Below, piece after piece: positions 1 to 5,895 of a DNA stretch of 5,895 nt (the first letter of the stretch is position 1; each line of letters begins with the position of its first letter). The notes under the pieces are model-generated. The model did not search any database and was not told where the DNA came from. It was given only the letters and a program-made list of their open reading frames with translations. Source of the DNA: Silvanigrellales bacterium (lineage in GTDB: Bacteria > Bdellovibrionota_B > Oligoflexia > Silvanigrellales > Silvanigrellaceae); contig JANQPW010000304.1 of the NCBI GenBank assembly GCA_028285285.1, positions 1 through 5,895 on the forward strand, read 5' to 3'. Both the position numbers and the translations under genes were made by a program.

Positions 1-23
1 AGACGCCTCCCCAACAAACTCAT
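1..23 (-). CDS. start of an unidentified gene, possibly ccoH/fixH (partial)
   Basis: An ATG at 23-21 opens a frame that runs off the window after seven full codons (M-S-L-L-G-R-R). It lies 32 bases downstream of the ccoG stop on the same strand, and a purine-rich stretch (GAGGGAG) ends five bases before the ATG, so it looks like a true translation start. In many cbb3 clusters the gene after ccoG is ccoH (fixH), a small one-helix membrane assembly factor. Position is the only argument for that identity; seven residues cannot confirm it. No terminator is visible between ccoG and this start, so it is probably co-transcribed. Confidence 0.45.
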
Positions 24-55
24 GAGCTCTCCCTCTCGTAGGGGCAAAAAACCAA

Positions 56-1462
56 TTAGGGCTTAACCAATGGCCGAGAAAAGCGCTTGACCTGACCACT
101 GGCAGAGGCTCGCAGTTCGAAAACCACTTGCGCCACTTCGGAAGCATGATTCTTGGGCAAGGCCAAGAGCACAGGCCAGATCTCCTCAGAGCCCGGCGCC
201 ACATCAGACAAGCTGGGCCGAGATCTCAGCTCCGCCGTTGCGCGGGCCACACTCTCTCCTTTGCCATCTGTCAAGTCAACAATACTCAATTCAAAGCTTT
301 GGAGTTCTGGAAACTGATTGGCCACCTTCAAAGAGAAGTGGTTCATCAACTCCGACTGCGACATCACAAAGGGGGCCGAAGAAAGAGTGATCACCTTGTG
401 GTGAAAGGTGTCTCGCTTCACAAACTCCCAACCCCCATAGCCAAACAAACCCAACCATATGAGAAGGTACACCGCCACTCGGGGCCGAAAAAAAGAGGGA
501 CGGGGTCGCTTTTGTTTCTGCTCCAAGCGATCTTCTGTGTCATACCGAATGAGGCCGGTGGGCCTCTTCGTCTGCGTCATAATGGAGTGACAGGCATCCA
601 CGCATTTGGCACAACTGATGCACTCTTGTTGATTGATGCCGTCTCGAATATCGATTCCTGTGGGGCAAACCCGCACGCAAAGTCCGCAATCGATACAGTC
701 ACCAAGCTCACTTGAACCTGACTTCTTCCTCTTCCCCCGAGGCTCGCCTCGGCCACGATCATAGCCAACCTGCCGGGTGGACTTGTCAGCCATCACCGAC
801 TGAAACCGAGCATAGGGGCAAGCAATCACACAGAACTGCTCGCGCCAGTAGGCCCCATCAAAGTAGGCCAAACCTGTGAGCAAAAGCAGCATCACAAAAA
901 AAGAGGTGGCATAGGGAGTTTCCCAGCTCCAATTGAGGGCTGCCTCTGTGCCGGTGAACAGAGCCACAAGGTTCCAAGCAAAAAGAAAACTCACACTCAG
1001 AAACAAGACTTGCTTCACGATCTTACGCAACAGCAGCGAAACGCTCAGGGGTCCAGCATCATTGCGTTTGCGGCGAAGGGCAGGCCCCTCAACCCATCTT
1101 TCAATGCCTCGAAAGAGCCGGTCTATGAAAACAGTTTGGGGGCAAGCATAGCCGCACCATATCCGCCCATAGAGCGCGGAGACCATAAAGAGAGTGACCG
1201 CCAGCAGCAGAGCCAAAAACACAAAATGGTAAAACTCGTACATGAGAATGGGCTGACCAAAGAGGTAGAAGTGGCCCATGAGGAAGCTGAGCTGAACAAA
1301 TGGAGCACCACCCATCTCCACCCAAGGTGCGGCAAAAAAAACCGCCAACAAGGCCACACCACAGATGTTGCGCAGCCGGTTGTGGAAGCCGGGCATCTCA
1401 ACCGGATAAATCCAAACCCGAGCCCCTTTGTGGCCGATGGTTCGCGGACGGTCACCAATCAT
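56..1462 (-). CDS. ccoG: CcoG/FixG, membrane polyferredoxin (cbb3 oxidase assembly, copper reductase type)
   Basis: This 468-residue protein has the full CcoG layout and normal family length. Predicted membrane helices lie near residues 33-51, 76-97, 150-170, 185-205 and 328-348. Two CxxxCP motifs sit in the membrane part (C103/C107 in WCGYACP and C211/C215 in CVIACP). A ferredoxin-like region follows, with C256, C259, C262, C266-Pro and C281, C284, C287, C291, enough for two [4Fe-4S] clusters. The part after the last helix (about 350-460) corresponds to the periplasmic Ig-like FixG C-terminal domain. Family knowledge: CcoG from Rhodobacter reduces Cu(II) to Cu(I) for insertion into cbb3 oxidase; the same role here is inferred. 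The ATG start overlaps the ccoP stop as ATGA (1462-1459). The upstream Shine-Dalgarno is weak (GGAA), so translation probably depends on coupling to ccoP. Confidence 0.96.
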   Translation of the reverse strand: MIGDRPRTIGHKGARVWIYPVEMPGFHNRLRNICGVALLAVFFAAPWVEMGGAPFVQLSFLMGHFYLFGQPILMYEFYHFVFLALLLAVTLFMVSALYGRIWCGYACPQTVFIDRLFRGIERWVEGPALRRKRNDAGPLSVSLLLRKIVKQVLFLSVSFLFAWNLVALFTGTEAALNWSWETPYATSFFVMLLLLTGLAYFDGAYWREQFCVIACPYARFQSVMADKSTRQVGYDRGRGEPRGKRKKSGSSELGDCIDCGLCVRVCPTGIDIRDGINQQECISCAKCVDACHSIMTQTKRPTGLIRYDTEDRLEQKQKRPRPSFFRPRVAVYLLIWLGLFGYGGWEFVKRDTFHHKVITLSSAPFVMSQSELMNHFSLKVANQFPELQSFELSIVDLTDGKGESVARATAELRSRPSLSDVAPGSEEIWPVLLALPKNHASEVAQVVFELRASASGQVKRFSRPLVKP

Positions 1463-2052
1463 TGCAGTGTTCCGGGTTCGCCCTCAGGAGGCTTCGCATT
1501 GGGTTTTCCCTCGCCTTTGCCCTCCAGAGTTTTGAGGAACACAACCACTGCCTGCACACCATCAGGACCAACGATCTTTTCCCACGCGGGCATTCCTTTC
1601 GCCGGAATTCCTTCTGCAACCACCCGCGACACCTCTTCAAAGGAAGAACCGTGCACCCAAAATCCATCGGTGAGGTTTGGCCCCACGAGGCCTTCGCCGC
1701 TTGCAGCATGGCATGAAGCGCAGTTGGTGGCGTAAACCTTTTCCCCCTGAGCCACCAAAGCTGCATCTTGCACTGCTGTTTCTAAAGAAAAACTGGCAGC
1801 AGCCTCAGCTTGAGCCTGACGGATCTCTTCTGCCGAAACAGAAACCGCTGCGGCAGCTTCTTCATATTCTTCTTGAAGGCTTTTTGAATCAAAGAAAGGC
1901 AAGTGGTACCAAGCCATGTACGCCACTCCAAAGACAACGCTCACGTAGAACATGTTCAGCCACCAGCTCGGCATGTCGTTGTCATACTCTTCAATGCCAT
2001 CAAAGCTGTGGCCTGGGTTGCGCAATTCGTCTTGCTGCTTTTTATTCGTCAT
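1459..2052 (-). CDS. ccoP: CcoP, short one-heme c-type subunit of cbb3 oxidase
   Basis: This 197-residue protein is the electron-entry subunit of cbb3 oxidase. The cytoplasmic N-terminus has the CcoP signature (HSFDGIEEYDNDMPSWW, about residues 15-31), followed by one membrane helix (about 31-50). An Ala/Glu-rich, probably helical linker (about 58-95) leads to one cytochrome c domain with C111-A-S-C114-H115 and a likely axial Met154 (KGMPAW). Typical CcoP is near 300 residues with two CxxCH motifs; only one is present. The retained domain carries GPNLTDGFW, which resembles the first (N-proximal) heme domain of two-heme CcoP. The stop and the downstream ATGA coupling to ccoG are intact, so this is a compact form rather than an obvious truncation. 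I chose ATG 2052 because the conserved region follows it directly and GAGGAG lies 10 bases upstream, inside ccoQ. An in-frame ATG at 2124 would add a Cys-rich stretch with no family match. It overlaps ccoQ by 11 bases. Confidence 0.93.
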   Translation of the reverse strand: MTNKKQQDELRNPGHSFDGIEEYDNDMPSWWLNMFYVSVVFGVAYMAWYHLPFFDSKSLQEEYEEAAAAVSVSAEEIRQAQAEAAASFSLETAVQDAALVAQGEKVYATNCASCHAASGEGLVGPNLTDGFWVHGSSFEEVSRVVAEGIPAKGMPAWEKIVGPDGVQAVVVFLKTLEGKGEGKPNAKPPEGEPGTLQ

Positions 2053-2200
2053 CGAAGGGCAACTCCTCGTGTCTGGCAAATGACTTGGCATCACTCCGGA
2101 ACAACCACAACAGCACTCCGGCAAAAAACGTCAAGAGGAAGATCGTGACCACTGCAGTGAAAAACCACAGATCGGGATTGTTCATGATGTTGCGGATCAT
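2042..2200 (-). CDS. ccoQ: CcoQ, small membrane subunit of cbb3 oxidase
   Basis: This 52-residue frame begins M-I-R-N-I-M-N-N-P-D and has one hydrophobic helix (about residues 11-34, LWFFTAVVTIFLLTFFAGVL core), followed by a short charged cytoplasmic tail ending LPFDDE. Size, single helix, acidic tail and position between ccoNO and ccoP all fit CcoQ/FixQ, a small subunit that stabilises the oxidase complex. The ATG overlaps the ccoNO stop as ATGA (2200-2197), with AAGGAG eight bases upstream inside ccoNO. A second ATG at residue 6 (2185) has no recognisable ribosome binding site, so the first is preferred. The 3' end overlaps ccoP by 11 bases. CcoQ sequences are poorly conserved, so the call rests on context and topology more than on residue motifs. 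Confidence 0.88.
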   Translation of the reverse strand: MIRNIMNNPDLWFFTAVVTIFLLTFFAGVLLWLFRSDAKSFARHEELPFDDE

Positions 2201-4359
2201 CTTCCTGGCTCCTTTTCTGCAGTGGTTTTGTCTTTGGCCAAATCGGTGCCAAGGCGCTGCAAGTAGGCAATGAGTGCCACAAGCTCACTGTCAGCTTTCA
2301 CATCACGCACTCCCTGTTCCTTCAGGTTCTTTGTGATGGCACTGGCTTGTTGGCGCACAGCAATCCAACCTTTGTCGATTTGTTCTTGGGTGTACGGCAC
2401 GCCCAAGAGCTTGAGCACCGTCATTTTTGTGGCCAAACCACTCGTGTCCAAGGTGTCCGTTGCGAGCCAAGGGTAAGAAGGCATCACACTCCCACTCACC
2501 AGACTCCGGGGGTTGATCATGTGCTTCCAGTGCCACACATCACCATACTTCCCGCCCACGCGCCAGAGGTCAGGGCCCGTGCGCTTGGAGCCCCAGAGAT
2601 GGGGGTGATCATAGACGTATTCACCTGAACGAGAGTATTCCCCATAGCGCTGTGTTTCATAAACCAGAGGCCGAACCATTTGAGTGTGACAATTGTTGCA
2701 ACCTTCTCGCATGTAAATGTCTCTGCCTTCCAGTTCAAGCGGAGAATAGGGTTTCACACTAGCAATGTGCCCCTGCTTTTGGTCCACGAGAAACATCGGC
2801 ACTATTTCCAGCACACCACCAATGGACACTGCCACAATGGTGAGGGGCACCATCACACGACTGAAACTCTCCACAAAGCGCGCCCAACCTTCCTTGTTTT
2901 CCAGCGGAGTCAGAGGAAGGGGCTTGGCCTGAATCACCACGTCTTTGGGCTTGGGTGCTCTCCAGGCGGTGACGGCAATGTTGATGAGGCACATGATCAT
3001 ACCCACCAGGTACAGTCCGCCACCAAAAGCGCGGATCATGTGCAAGGGAATCACCGAAGTGACCAGTTCAATAAAGTTAGGATGCGCCAAAAGCCCCGAA
3101 GGCTCCATTTGAGAGCGCATCACCCCGTGGGTGACACCTGAGATCCACATGGAGACGATGTAAATGAGGATGCCAATGGTGGCGATCCAAAAGTGAGGGT
3201 TGACCCACTTTTTGAAAGCAAGTTCGGTTTGATAGAGTTTGGGCACAGCCCAATAGAGCATTCCGAAGACAAGGAGACCATTCCAGCCCAAGGCGCCGGA
3301 ATGCACGTGGCCCACCACCCAGTCGGTGTTGTGGGCCAGCCCATTCACTGTTTTTATAGACAACAGCGGTCCTTCAAAAGTGGACATCATGTAAAAGGTG
3401 GTGCCAGCTGCGAAGAACTTCAGAATGGGTTCGGAGCGAACTTTGTCCCACGCCTGTCGCATGGTCAAAACAAAATTGATCGCACCACCCCAGGAAGGGG
3501 CCACGAGCATCACCGAGAAAACCATGCCGAGAGACTGCAACCACTCCGGAAGGGTGCTGTATTGCAGGTGGTGTGGACCGGCCCAAATGTAAATAAAAAT
3601 CAGCGACCAAAAGTGAACGATAGACAGTTTGTAGCTGTAGATCGGCTTCTGCGCCACCTTGGGAATGTAGTAGTAGGCCAAGCCAAGAAAGGGTGTGGTG
3701 AGAAAGAAGGCCACGGCATTGTGACCATACCACCACTGGATCAAAGCATCTTGTGTGCCTGAATAAATGGAGTAGCTGTTCAACGGTCCGTATGGTATTT
3801 CGAGGTTATTGACAATGTGCAGCATGGCGATGGTGAGAATGGTGGCCATGTAAAACCAAATGGACACATACAGAATCTTCTCGCGCCGTTTGGCCACGGT
3901 CATGAAGTAGTTCACCGCGAACACAACCCAAACAGCTGTGATGGCCAGGTCAATGGGCCATTCCAGCTCTGCGTATTCTTTTGTGCCATTGAACCCCAAG
4001 GGAAGAGTGATGGCAGCCATCACAATGATGAGTTGCCAACCCCAAAAGTGAATCTTTGAAAGCGCATCACTGAACATGCGTGTTTTCAACAGCCGTTGGC
4101 TGGAGTGATAGATTCCCGCGAAAATGGCGTTGCCACAAAATGCAAAGATCACAGCATTGGTGTGGAGCGGTCGCAGACGCCCAAAGGTCAGCCAGGGCGT
4201 GTCAAAATTCATGAACGGCCAAAAAAGCTGAAGGGCAATGACAAGACCCACCAGCATACCCACGGCCCCCCAAACCGCTGTGGCCAGCATGAACATGCGA
4301 GGGGTGCTGTCGTCAAACACCACCTGATCCTTTGTCACAACGAGACCCTTTGCTTCCAT
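2197..4359 (-). CDS. ccoNO: CcoNO, fused catalytic subunit I and heme c subunit II of cbb3 oxidase
   Basis: This 720-residue protein joins CcoN (about 1-470) to CcoO (about 490-720) in one frame. The N part has about 12 membrane helices and every key residue, each offset by six from Pseudomonas stutzeri CcoN numbering: His66 and His353 (low-spin heme b), His213, His263, His264 (CuB), Tyr257 (the cross-linked tyrosine), Glu329 (proton path) and His351 (heme b3). The O part has one helix (about 501-523), C554-N-N-C557-H558 for heme c and a likely axial Met626 (GSVMPSYP). It reduces O2 to water at the inner membrane and conserves energy by proton translocation. ATG 4359 is chosen because GGGGAGG lies four bases upstream and the residues after it suit a CcoN N-terminus. 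In-frame GTG 4431 and ATG 4389 are less likely. The stop overlaps ccoQ as ATGA. Confidence 0.97.
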   Translation of the reverse strand: MEAKGLVVTKDQVVFDDSTPRMFMLATAVWGAVGMLVGLVIALQLFWPFMNFDTPWLTFGRLRPLHTNAVIFAFCGNAIFAGIYHSSQRLLKTRMFSDALSKIHFWGWQLIIVMAAITLPLGFNGTKEYAELEWPIDLAITAVWVVFAVNYFMTVAKRREKILYVSIWFYMATILTIAMLHIVNNLEIPYGPLNSYSIYSGTQDALIQWWYGHNAVAFFLTTPFLGLAYYYIPKVAQKPIYSYKLSIVHFWSLIFIYIWAGPHHLQYSTLPEWLQSLGMVFSVMLVAPSWGGAINFVLTMRQAWDKVRSEPILKFFAAGTTFYMMSTFEGPLLSIKTVNGLAHNTDWVVGHVHSGALGWNGLLVFGMLYWAVPKLYQTELAFKKWVNPHFWIATIGILIYIVSMWISGVTHGVMRSQMEPSGLLAHPNFIELVTSVIPLHMIRAFGGGLYLVGMIMCLINIAVTAWRAPKPKDVVIQAKPLPLTPLENKEGWARFVESFSRVMVPLTIVAVSIGGVLEIVPMFLVDQKQGHIASVKPYSPLELEGRDIYMREGCNNCHTQMVRPLVYETQRYGEYSRSGEYVYDHPHLWGSKRTGPDLWRVGGKYGDVWHWKHMINPRSLVSGSVMPSYPWLATDTLDTSGLATKMTVLKLLGVPYTQEQIDKGWIAVRQQASAITKNLKEQGVRDVKADSELVALIAYLQRLGTDLAKDKTTAEKEPGR

Positions 4360-4370
4360 TTTTCCTCCCC
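4360..4370 (-). promoter_or_regulatory. strong ribosome binding site of ccoNO
   Basis: Read on the minus strand this is GGGGAGGAAAA directly before ATG 4359. The GGAGG core with a four-base A-rich spacer decides the ccoNO start against the in-frame upstream starts at 4431 and 4389. A near-identical GGGGAGGAAG motif precedes ccoS. Confidence 0.85.
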
Positions 4371-4405
4371 GAATCTGCAACAGCGGCATCTGAGCCGCCG
4401 CCCAA

Positions 4406-4422
4406 AGCAAGCACAGTGCCAA
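4406..4422 (-). promoter_or_regulatory. putative sigma-54 (RpoN) -24/-12 promoter for ccoNOQPG
   Basis: On the minus strand this reads TTGGCACTGTGCTTGCT. Against the published sigma-54 consensus (YTGGCACG-N4-TTGCW) it matches 7 of 8 positions in the -24 block and 5 of 5 in the -12 block. GG (4420-4419) and GC (4408-4407) are separated by exactly ten bases. A transcript would start near 4396, giving a leader of roughly 37 bases to the ccoNO ATG, with the Shine-Dalgarno inside it. It lies in the only sizeable non-coding gap of the cluster, oriented towards ccoNO. Such promoters need an ATP-dependent enhancer-binding activator; none is in the window. The match is seen directly; its use is inferred. 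Confidence 0.55.
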
Positions 4423-4453
4423 AAGGCTCACTCTGCAAACAACCGCAGCAGAA

Positions 4454-4506
4454 CGCCTTCAAACCACCCTTTGGCGGGCTTCCGCAAAGAGAGAGACTTG
4501 AAGGCG
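4454..4506 (-). repeat. nested inverted repeat in the ccoS-ccoNO gap
   Basis: The outer arms are a perfect 9-bp inverted repeat: CGCCTTCAA at 4454-4462 and TTGAAGGCG at 4498-4506, separated by 35 bases. Inside, 4469-4489 can form a second stem on the minus-sense RNA: CTTTGCGG pairs with CCGCCAAAG around an AAGC loop, with one bulged C. It lies about 58-110 bases upstream of the predicted sigma-54 start site, a distance suitable for an activator's upstream binding site. Alternatively it is an RNA structure in a transcript reading through from ccoS. No T-run follows it in the direction of transcription, so it does not look like an intrinsic terminator. Confidence 0.5.
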
Positions 4507-4594
4507 AAAAAAACATCCCTTCAGAAACGCGGCTTTCGTGTGCCACTCTGACAGAGACGTGCCAATTTGACCCAAAGCAGAGGTGAGGTTGCCT

Positions 4595-4765
4595 CTAGGC
4601 ACCGTCTTCACCCTCTTTTTTTTCCAAATGATCTTCCAGCAAAACCCTCTGGGCGGGCGATTCGAGATCTTCAAACTGCCCCGAGCGGGTGGCCCCAATG
4701 AAGAGCCAGAGAAACAGCCCGGCAATGAACAGGCTGGCTGGTATCAAGAAAAGCAGCGCTTCCAT
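4595..4765 (-). CDS. ccoS: CcoS, cbb3 oxidase maturation protein
   Basis: This 56-residue protein starts M-E-A-L-L-F-L-I-P and has a single membrane helix (about residues 4-25). It is followed by the conserved CcoS block SGQFEDLESPAQRVL (28-42) and an acidic/lysine tail. Length, helix and the GQF-DLE-PA-R pattern are typical of the family. In Rhodobacter capsulatus, CcoS is needed for the oxidase to receive its heme b and copper cofactors; the same role is inferred here. The ATG shares one base with the stop of the upstream ATPase (TGATG, 4767-4763). A strong GGGGAGGAAG Shine-Dalgarno lies inside the last ATPase codons, so the two are translated together. It is separated from ccoNO by a 235-bp control region. 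Confidence 0.95.
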   Translation of the reverse strand: MEALLFLIPASLFIAGLFLWLFIGATRSGQFEDLESPAQRVLLEDHLEKKEGEDGA

Positions 4766-5895
4766 CAGGCTTCCTCCCCACTCAAACTCCGATTGACCAA
4801 GAGAAACAACGAGAGCGAAGAGAGGGGCATGAGAAGGGCCGCCACAATGGGGTGCACAAAACCAGCGGCTGCGCTTCCCAGAGCAATGGCATTGTAAAAT
4901 CCACTCAAAGCCAGAACCCGCTGTTGCACCCTCACACTTTTCTGGGCACCTTCAAAAAAACGTTTCACCACGCTCAGATCGGGGGTTGCCAAGCTCACAT
5001 CGGCCGTGCTCATCGACACATCAACACCTCCCTGCACCGCCACACCCACATGCGCCTGAGCGAGGGCGGCGGTGTCATTGACGCCGTCTCCCAGCATCAT
5101 CACCGTTTTCCCTTGACCTTGCAGTTTCTTCAGTGCAGCGAGTTTTTCTTCGGGCGCCATGTCTCCAGTGCCCGAAATCTGCAGGTGGGGGATCTGCGAA
5201 CGAAATCGAGAGATCCATCGTTCCACCGTGGCCCGCGCATCTCCACTCCAAACATGCACAGCCAACTTTTGCTGGGCCGCCCATGTCAACAACTCCTCGG
5301 CTCCCTCACGCGGTGTGTCGGCAAGCTCCAAGCGCAACCTGCCCCCAGAGGCAAAGGCCACCCAAACCACGGAAGCAAGCTCATCCCCCTGCGGCATCTG
5401 TTCTTCGCCCCGGTCTGCAGCGCTTTCATGTGGAAAACAAAAGGACGCCTTGCCCACCCTGAGCAATTCCCGGCCCTGACTTCGACCCAGCAGCCCCCGC
5501 CCAGGGAACTCTTCCACAACAAGCTCCTCAAGAGGGGGTTTGCCGGTCGGCGCAGGCAAACCCAAAGCACGCCACGTCGCCTGCTCGTCCCATGCAGCGG
5601 CAATGGCCTTTGAAACAGGGTGCAGAGATCGACCCACCAACTCTCTGAGCAGCCGCATGTCCTTGTCTTCTGGCGAGCAGCGCCCCACGACACGCAAGTC
5701 TTGGAGGCGAAACTTTCCGCGGGTGAGAGTTCCGGTTTTGTCGAGCACAAGATCGTTCACTTGAGTGGTGGAGTCGAAGACCGTTTCCGACTTTGCGATG
5801 ATCTTTTGCTTCCACAGGTGTTGCAGAGCCTGGGCTGAAGCCAGGGGCACACCAAAGGCCAGTGCACAGGGGCAACCAATCACCAGAATCGCCAC
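4765..5895 (-). CDS. ccoI: CcoI/FixI-type Cu(I)-exporting P1B-ATPase (5' part outside the window)
   Basis: Only the last 376 residues are present; the frame is open at the window edge and GTG at 5895 is an internal Val codon, not the start. Visible parts, numbered from the edge: the metal-channel CPC motif (Cys8-Pro-Cys10), phosphorylation site DKTGT (Asp52), the HP dipeptide of the nucleotide domain (His92-Pro93), GRG in the ATP-binding region (132-134), hinge GDGVND (269-274), and the last two helices with Tyr334-Asn335 and MxxSS (356-360), both characteristic of Cu(I) pumps. The GVAVQGGVDVS stretch after the hinge is more like FixI/CcoI than housekeeping CopA, and the coupling to ccoS supports CcoI. 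It would export copper to the periplasm for the CuB site. The actuator domain and any N-terminal metal-binding domain lie upstream and cannot be judged. Confidence 0.93.
   Translation of the reverse strand: MAILVIGCPCALAFGVPLASAQALQHLWKQKIIAKSETVFDSTTQVNDLVLDKTGTLTRGKFRLQDLRVVGRCSPEDKDMRLLRELVGRSLHPVSKAIAAAWDEQATWRALGLPAPTGKPPLEELVVEEFPGRGLLGRSQGRELLRVGKASFCFPHESAADRGEEQMPQGDELASVVWVAFASGGRLRLELADTPREGAEELLTWAAQQKLAVHVWSGDARATVERWISRFRSQIPHLQISGTGDMAPEEKLAALKKLQGQGKTVMMLGDGVNDTAALAQAHVGVAVQGGVDVSMSTADVSLATPDLSVVKRFFEGAQKSVRVQQRVLALSGFYNAIALGSAAAGFVHPIVAALLMPLSSLSLFLLVNRSLSGEEA

Larger units (their letters stand above)
4360..4594. other. non-coding ccoS-ccoNO intergenic region
   Basis: This 235-bp interval is the only substantial non-coding stretch in an otherwise overlapping cluster. 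It contains the ccoNO ribosome binding site, the sigma-54-like promoter, the nested inverted repeat, a minus-strand T7 run at 4513-4507 without a good preceding stem, an odd 11-bp palindrome (4546-4556) and two further minus-strand TGGCAC words (4545-4540 and 4564-4559) that lack a matching -12 block. I saw no FNR/ANR-type TTGAT-N4-ATCAA site and no clear small gene. Confidence 0.7.

Noticed and set aside
1010..1735. Plus-strand open frame of 241 codons opposite ccoG and ccoP
   Set aside because: It is antisense to two strongly supported genes, its translation has no recognisable domain, and no ribosome binding site or membrane/signal pattern supports it.
2053..2124. In-frame upstream ATG extending CcoP with a Cys-rich stretch
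   Set aside because: The extension lies wholly inside ccoQ and has no counterpart in CcoP. ATG 2052 has GAGGAG at a workable distance and leads straight into the conserved N-terminal region.
4360..4431. In-frame GTG start extending CcoNO by 24 residues with a hydrophobic, signal-like N-terminus
   Set aside because: ATG 4359 has a far better Shine-Dalgarno and fits the normal CcoN start. The extension would also overlap the sigma-54-like promoter. It is probably chance hydrophobicity.
4507..4513. T7 run on the minus strand as an intrinsic terminator after ccoS
   Set aside because: The bases just upstream form at most a 4-bp stem (GAAA/TTTC) with about ten bases between stem and T-run, too weak and too far for a terminator.
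4360..4594. FNR/ANR or FixK box expected before a cbb3 operon
   Set aside because: No TTGAT-N4-ATCAA or close variant was found on reading both strands of the gap.
4459..4725. Minus-strand frame of 88 codons overlapping ccoS and the gap
   Set aside because: It is in another frame over ccoS, which has clear family motifs; its composition (Gly/Pro/Lys-rich, no domain) suggests a shadow frame.
4852..5613. Plus-strand open frame of 253 codons opposite the P-type ATPase
   Set aside because: It is antisense to well-conserved ATPase motifs (hinge GDGVND, HP motif); its His/Arg/Pro/Ser-rich translation looks like a reading-frame shadow.

Overview
The window carries a single minus-strand gene cluster for a cbb3-type (C-family heme-copper) cytochrome c oxidase and its assembly factors. 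Read in the direction of transcription, from high to low coordinates, the order is: ccoI-type copper P1B-ATPase (3' part only), ccoS, a 235-bp non-coding gap, a fused ccoN-ccoO, ccoQ, a short ccoP, ccoG, and the first codons of one more gene that sits where ccoH/fixH usually lies. I found no convincing plus-strand gene, RNA gene, mobile element or CRISPR array. The long plus-strand reading frames are antisense shadows of these genes.

How the parts work together: CcoI exports Cu(I) across the inner membrane to supply CuB of the oxidase. CcoG is a membrane iron-sulfur protein of the copper-reductase type. CcoS is needed for cofactor maturation of the catalytic subunit. CcoNO holds the low-spin heme b, heme b3-CuB centre and one heme c; CcoP carries electrons into the complex through one heme c; CcoQ is a small membrane subunit. 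Genes are packed tightly: ccoI/ccoS share one base (TGATG), ccoNO/ccoQ and ccoP/ccoG overlap as ATGA, and ccoQ/ccoP overlap by 11 bases. This points to translational coupling.

The only real non-coding interval (4360-4594) separates ccoI-ccoS from ccoNOQPG. It holds a very good sigma-54 (-24/-12) promoter match about 36-50 bases upstream of the ccoNO start, and further upstream a perfect 9-bp inverted repeat enclosing a second stem-loop, at a distance that would suit an upstream activator site. The structural genes may therefore have their own RpoN-dependent promoter.

Organism: a respiring Gram-negative bacterium of moderate GC content. The N-O fusion plus a one-heme CcoP resembles the Bacteroidota-like form of the enzyme. 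The strong Shine-Dalgarno sequences (GGGGAGG, AAGGAG, GAGGAG) and compact overlaps argue against Bacteroidota and fit a Bdellovibrionota or other 'deltaproteobacterial' lineage better. This assignment is an inference of low to moderate confidence. Most of the window is a recognisable respiratory operon rather than an unknown system; the unusual parts are the fusion, the one-heme CcoP and the putative sigma-54 control region.
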